From NCBI GenBank assembly GCA_964642165.1, contig CAZXOC010000334.1, forward strand, positions 1 through 7,362: 7,362 bases of DNA, written 5' to 3'. Position 1 is the stretch's first letter. Each line of letters starts with the position of its first letter. Positions 5,137 through 7,362 of the stretch are shown piece after piece. The notes below the pieces were generated by a model that ran no database searches, was not told the origin of the DNA, and worked only from the letters and a program-made list of their open reading frames with translations. The stretch is from CAYRVX01 sp964642165. Lineage in GTDB: Bacteria; Planctomycetota; Phycisphaerae; SM23-33. The translations under genes were made by a program, and so were the position numbers.

Positions 5137-5508
5137 AGTCTGTCTGGTCCCTCGGCCCGCCGGACAGTCCTGCGGGCCCTCGGCCGAGCCGGCTGCGGCC
5201 GGAGCGTCCATTTCCCCGGCCGCGGTACAGATTGTCGGCTCAGACCTACGTCCGTCGCCAGTGAGCCCGCCGCCCATTGGGTCCGCGGCAGACTCCTCCA
5301 CATCCATGCACTAGTTTCCTCGACCAGATCCGCATTCTTCTTGAGGGTCCCCCAGGATTCCGGCCAGCCATTACATATTGAAAAACATTCACTTATGTTC
5401 AGTCCCGGCGCGAGGTCCGGAAAAAGCGCCTTTTCCGGCACATCCTGCACGGCCGGAAAATTCCCTACAGGACGCATATTCTCTATATTAACACGCCGCT
5501 CACCCGTT
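5137..5508. other. Intergenic leader between mnmG and flgM, no confident gene
   Basis: This stretch follows the mnmG stop. Roughly 5330-5500 is distinctly more AT-rich than its surroundings, and 5137-5307 returns to high GC. It holds a cluster of CCGGAAAA inverted and direct copies (listed separately) and a small stem AACAT/ATGTT followed by a short T run on the minus strand near 5382-5399. A minus-strand open frame of 114 codons runs from ATG 5477 to TGA 5133. Its stop overlaps the flgM ATG as ATGA, but its codon choice is unlike the neighbouring genes and it resembles no family I know. No convincing -35/-10 pair was found, although AT-rich sequence near 5365-5400 could carry the flgM promoter. 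Confidence 0.5.
5417..5460. repeat. Three CCGGAAAA copies in alternating orientation (alternative hairpins)
   Basis: CCGGAAAA occurs at 5417-5424, its exact reverse complement TTTTCCGG at 5431-5438, and CCGGAAAA again at 5453-5460. The middle copy can pair with the right copy, extended to 9 bp as TTTTCCGGC/GCCGGAAAA with a 12-nt loop. It can instead pair with the left copy, as 8 bp with a 6-nt loop. On the minus strand these two hairpins would be mutually exclusive. Neither is followed by a U-tract, so neither is a standard intrinsic terminator. Possible roles are a 3'-end structure for mnmG, an attenuator-like element ahead of flgM, or binding sites for a dimeric regulator. Confidence 0.6.
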
Positions 5509-7362
5509 TCAGGTTCTCGCTTTCTCGCCCGGCCGCGCCAGGTGGATCGCCAGGATCGTGATGTCGGCCGGGGTGATCCCGCTGATCCGCAGGGCCTGCC
5601 CGAGCGACCGCGGGCGAACTTGCGCCAGCCGCTCCCGGGCCTCGTAGCGCAGGTGGGAGACGGCCGCGTAGTCCATGTCCTCCGGAAGGAGCTTGCCGTC
5701 CAGCTCCTGCATCTGCCGCAGGGCCTTGTGCTGCTTGGCGAGATAGCCGGCGTACCGCGCGTCGATGGCCACGGACTCCAGCGCCGCCGGCTGGCAGCGG
5801 TACAAGCCGGCGAGGTCCCCGCTCGCGTCGGGCTGGGCGGCGGCGATCACCTCGCGCAGGTCCGCCTTCGGACGGGCCAGCAGCGACCACAGCGTCTTGC
5901 CGTCGACGCGGCGGGATCGCAGCAGCTCGCCGGCGGCCCGGCAGGCGCGGTCCTTGGCGGCGAACCTCTCCCACCGCCTGTCGCCGACCAGGCCGAACCG
6001 GCGGCCGATCTCCGTCAGGCGGCGGTCGGCGTTGTCGGCGCGGAGGCTCAGGCGGTGCTCGGCGCGGCTGGTGAACATGCGGTACGGCTCGCGGATGCCC
6101 TTGGTGATCAGGTCGTCGATCATCACGCCGATGTAGGCCTGGTCGCGTCGCAGGACCAGGGGCTCCTGGTCGCGCAGGGCGGCGGCGGCGTTGGCGCCGG
6201 CGAGAAGTCCCTGTGCGGCGGCCTCCTCGTAGCCGGTCGTGCCGTTGACCTGCCCGGCGAGGAACAGCCCGGCGACGCACCGCGCCTCCAGCGTGGCGCG
6301 GAGCTGCATCGGCGGGAAGTAGTCGTACTCGATGGCGTAGCCGTACCGCAGGATCTCCGCGCGCTCCAGGCCGGGAATGCCATGCACGACGGCGTCCTGC
6401 ACGTCGATCGGCAGCGACGTGGGGATGCCGTTGCAGTACACCCAGTTCGTGCCCAGGCCCTCCGGCTCGAGGAAGACCTGGTGGCGGTCCTTGTCCGGGA
6501 AGCGCTCGATCTTCGTCTCGAGCGACGGGCAGTACCTCGGCCCGGTCGAGCGGATCTGCCCCGTGTACAGCGGCGCGCGGTGCCGGTTCGCGCGGATGAC
6601 CTCGTGGATCTCCGGCGTGGTGGCCGTCAGGTAGCACGGCACCTGCTTGACGTCGAGGCGATCGTGGAGGAAGGAGAACGGCACGGGCGTTTCGTCGCCG
6701 TCCTGGCGCGTGCAGCGGTCGCGGTCGACGCTCTCGGCCGCCAGGCGGGGGCACGTGCCGGTCTTGAGACGCCCGGCGCGAAGGCCGCACGCGCGCAGCG
6801 AGGCGGTCAGGCGCGACGCGGCCGGCTCGTCGTAGCGGCCGCCGGCCCACATCTTCTCACCCACGTGCATCAGGCCGTTGAGGAACGTCCCGGCACAGAC
6901 GACGACCGCGCGGCAGCGCAGCTCGACGGCGCGGGCGTTCGCTCCGGCCAACCGGACACCGACGACGCGGCCGCGCTCGATGAGCAGGTCCGTGGCCTCG
7001 CCCGCCACGAGACTCAGCCCGTCCAGCCGGGTGAGCGTCTCCTGCACCCAGGCGGCGTAGGCGTGGCGGTCGGACTGGCAGCGGGGCCCCCAGACGGCCG
7101 GGCCCTTGCTGCGGTTGAGCATGCGGAACTGCATGCCGGTCGCGTCGGCGGCCAGGCCCATCAGCCCGCCCAGCGCGTCGATCTCGCGGACGATCTGCCC
7201 CTTGCCGACGCCGCCGATGGCCGGGTTGCACGACATCTGGGCGATCCGGCCGGCATCGAGCGTCACCAGGGCGGTCCGCGCGCCCAGGCGGGCCGACGCC
7301 CACGCCGCCTCGACGCCCGCGTGCCCCCCGCCGACCACCACGATGTCGAAGTCCGCGTCCAT
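5509..7362 (-). CDS. mnmG: tRNA uridine-5-carboxymethylaminomethyl(34) modification enzyme MnmG (GidA)
   Basis: This is a complete FAD-dependent MnmG of 617 aa (the E. coli protein is about 629). With MnmE it installs the 5-carboxymethylaminomethyl group on wobble U34 of certain tRNAs in the cytoplasm. The N-terminal Rossmann FAD motif VVVGGGHAG lies at residues 8-16. SCNPAIGGVGKG at 44-55 contains Cys45, and the family signature GPRYCPSLETK at 274-284 contains Cys278; these match the two catalytic cysteines of E. coli MnmG. The second signature, GQVNGTTGYEEA, is at 370-381. The C-terminal helical domain ends with the usual SGITPADITILAIHL segment. The ATG is the last codon of the window, so its ribosome binding site and promoter lie outside. 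It is followed by about 370 bases before flgM, so co-transcription is uncertain. No missing key residue was seen. The identification is very secure. Confidence 0.97.
   Translation of the reverse strand: MDADFDIVVVGGGHAGVEAAWASARLGARTALVTLDAGRIAQMSCNPAIGGVGKGQIVREIDALGGLMGLAADATGMQFRMLNRSKGPAVWGPRCQSDRHAYAAWVQETLTRLDGLSLVAGEATDLLIERGRVVGVRLAGANARAVELRCRAVVVCAGTFLNGLMHVGEKMWAGGRYDEPAASRLTASLRACGLRAGRLKTGTCPRLAAESVDRDRCTRQDGDETPVPFSFLHDRLDVKQVPCYLTATTPEIHEVIRANRHRAPLYTGQIRSTGPRYCPSLETKIERFPDKDRHQVFLEPEGLGTNWVYCNGIPTSLPIDVQDAVVHGIPGLERAEILRYGYAIEYDYFPPMQLRATLEARCVAGLFLAGQVNGTTGYEEAAAQGLLAGANAAAALRDQEPLVLRRDQAYIGVMIDDLITKGIREPYRMFTSRAEHRLSLRADNADRRLTEIGRRFGLVGDRRWERFAAKDRACRAAGELLRSRRVDGKTLWSLLARPKADLREVIAAAQPDASGDLAGLYRCQPAALESVAIDARYAGYLAKQHKALRQMQELDGKLLPEDMDYAAVSHLRYEARERLAQVRPRSLGQALRISGITPADITILAIHLARPGEKART

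Overview
The window is GC-rich (clearly above 65% by eye) and has every recognisable gene on the minus strand. From right to left it reads mnmG, an intergenic leader, a flgM-type gene, a structured leader, a three-gene signal-transduction operon, and about 650 bases with no confident gene. The composition suggests a high-GC Planctomycetota lineage, perhaps Phycisphaerae. So do the response regulator with an excisionase/MerR-like helix-turn-helix at its N-terminus, the HDOD-GAF-kinase fusion, and the REC-coiled coil-GAF protein. This assignment is inference from domain style; no rRNA or other lineage marker is present.

Right end: a complete mnmG (617 aa, tRNA wobble-uridine modification) starts exactly at the window edge. 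About 370 bases without a confident gene follow. They are locally AT-rich and contain three copies of CCGGAAAA in alternating orientation. Next is a 95-aa FlgM-like anti-sigma-28 protein with a well-conserved C-terminal helical region. A possible longer N-terminal form also has a good ribosome binding site.

Centre: about 345 bases separate flgM from the signalling operon. They hold a plausible sigma-70 promoter and a leader of about 120 nt. In that leader, two long complementary pairs are interleaved (A-B-A'-B'), the topology of a pseudoknot or a two-state switch. The operon then encodes a DNA-binding response regulator with the order HTH then REC, an HDOD-GAF-HisKA-HATPase sensor kinase, and a REC-coiled coil-GAF response regulator whose start overlaps the kinase stop by 14 bp. 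One kinase and two receivers suggest a branched phosphorelay. One receiver could act on DNA, while the other has no recognisable output domain. The flgM neighbour makes a motility or developmental role conceivable, but nothing in the window proves it.

Left end (1-652): only a weak 116-aa open frame. It carries several repeats and dyads: a 10-bp unit repeated three times, a 9-bp perfect dyad, a 9-bp direct repeat around an AT-rich patch, and an 11-bp perfect inverted repeat with an extra tandem half-site. The last resembles an operator or a 3'-end structure.
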